Position numbers and translations under genes: made by a program
Assembly: GCA_944327425.1 (NCBI GenBank)
Contig: CALVHJ010000011.1
Span: 1-21,143 of the forward strand
Source: an uncultured Bacilli bacterium
Lineage (GTDB): Bacteria; Bacillota_I; Bacilli_A; RF39; UBA660
Direction of reading: 5' to 3'
Length of the DNA: 21,143 bases
Notes under the pieces: generated by a model
Database searches by the model: none
What the model saw: the letters and a program-made list of their open reading frames with translations, nothing else
What the model was told of the DNA's origin: nothing
Shown here: piece after piece, positions 21,109 to 21,143 of the stretch
Position numbering within the stretch: the stretch's first letter is position 1
Layout of the letters: every line of letters begins with the position of its first letter

Positions 21109-21127
21109 TGTTATATTTAGAAAGTAG

Positions 21128-21136
21128 TGATATAAT
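21128..21136 (+). promoter_or_regulatory. Extended -10 facing out of the window
   Basis: TGATATAAT (21128-21136) is a perfect TGnTATAAT extended -10 on the plus strand, divergent from the coiled-coil gene. It probably serves a gene starting beyond the window end. Confidence 0.4.
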
Positions 21137-21143
21137 GCGTCTT

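Noticed and set aside
20923..21120. 65-aa plus-strand frame at the window end
   Set aside because: Antisense to the coiled-coil protein gene and without initiation signals.

Overview
The window comes from a very AT-rich, low-GC Gram-positive chromosome. The gene content fits the Bacilli/Mollicutes side of the Firmicutes: RNase J family, YtxG/YtxH, Cse60-like, MurJ/YtgP-type flippase, a LexA (DinR)-type SOS box, and a tmRNA tag ending Y-A-F-A as in mycoplasmas. TGA is used as a stop (15469-15471, 6131-6133) and TGG encodes Trp, so the standard bacterial code applies, not the Mycoplasma code. An uncultured gut Bacilli lineage (RF39- or Erysipelotrichia-like) is a reasonable guess, not a proven placement. 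Nothing looks like a phage or large mobile island; this is mostly housekeeping chromosome with lineage-specific surface genes and one decaying gene.

Layout. 1-154: a compact, unidentified candidate structured RNA ending in an AT-rich hairpin, just upstream of gene 1. 182-3227: a histidine-phosphatase-like protein that has lost its catalytic RH pair, a small zinc ribbon, an unknown 177-aa protein, a PRPP synthetase variant and a two-helix membrane protein. The two convergent borders here each use one hairpin that holds both stop codons. 3426-3797: tmRNA on the minus strand with tandem terminators. 3844-6133: a tail-anchored unknown protein, an XRE regulator, and an anchored protein resembling a degenerate polysaccharide deacetylase. 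6310-8466: an RNase J paralog with broken metal-binding motifs, then a ferritin-like four-helix protein whose Shine-Dalgarno sequence sits in a hairpin.

8544-10793 is a tight envelope/stress-type operon: lipoprotein, acidic disordered protein, YtxG-like and YtxH-like. 10890-12980 encodes a membrane-anchored surface protein with four InlB-type B-repeats. 13040-15471 is an M29 aminopeptidase/TyrS pair. 15544-17520 holds a small Pro/Tyr-rich membrane protein and two translationally coupled anchored extracellular proteins. 17533-18359 is a dinD pseudogene that keeps its SOS box and -10 but carries two nonsense codons, two frameshifts and an internal deletion. 18420-20746 is CinA/PncC-like, a 57-aa Cse60-like gene, and a MurJ/SpoVB-family flippase. 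20743-21081 is a small Asn-rich coiled-coil protein on the minus strand.

The recurring theme is 'pseudo-enzymes': intact reading frames of catalytic families whose active sites are substituted (histidine phosphatase, RNase J, NodB-like). These contrast with dinD, which is truly broken. Several genes start with TTG, and gene pairs are repeatedly coupled by TAATG overlaps. No function, homology or structure call was tested by search or folding software; all rest on motifs read by eye.
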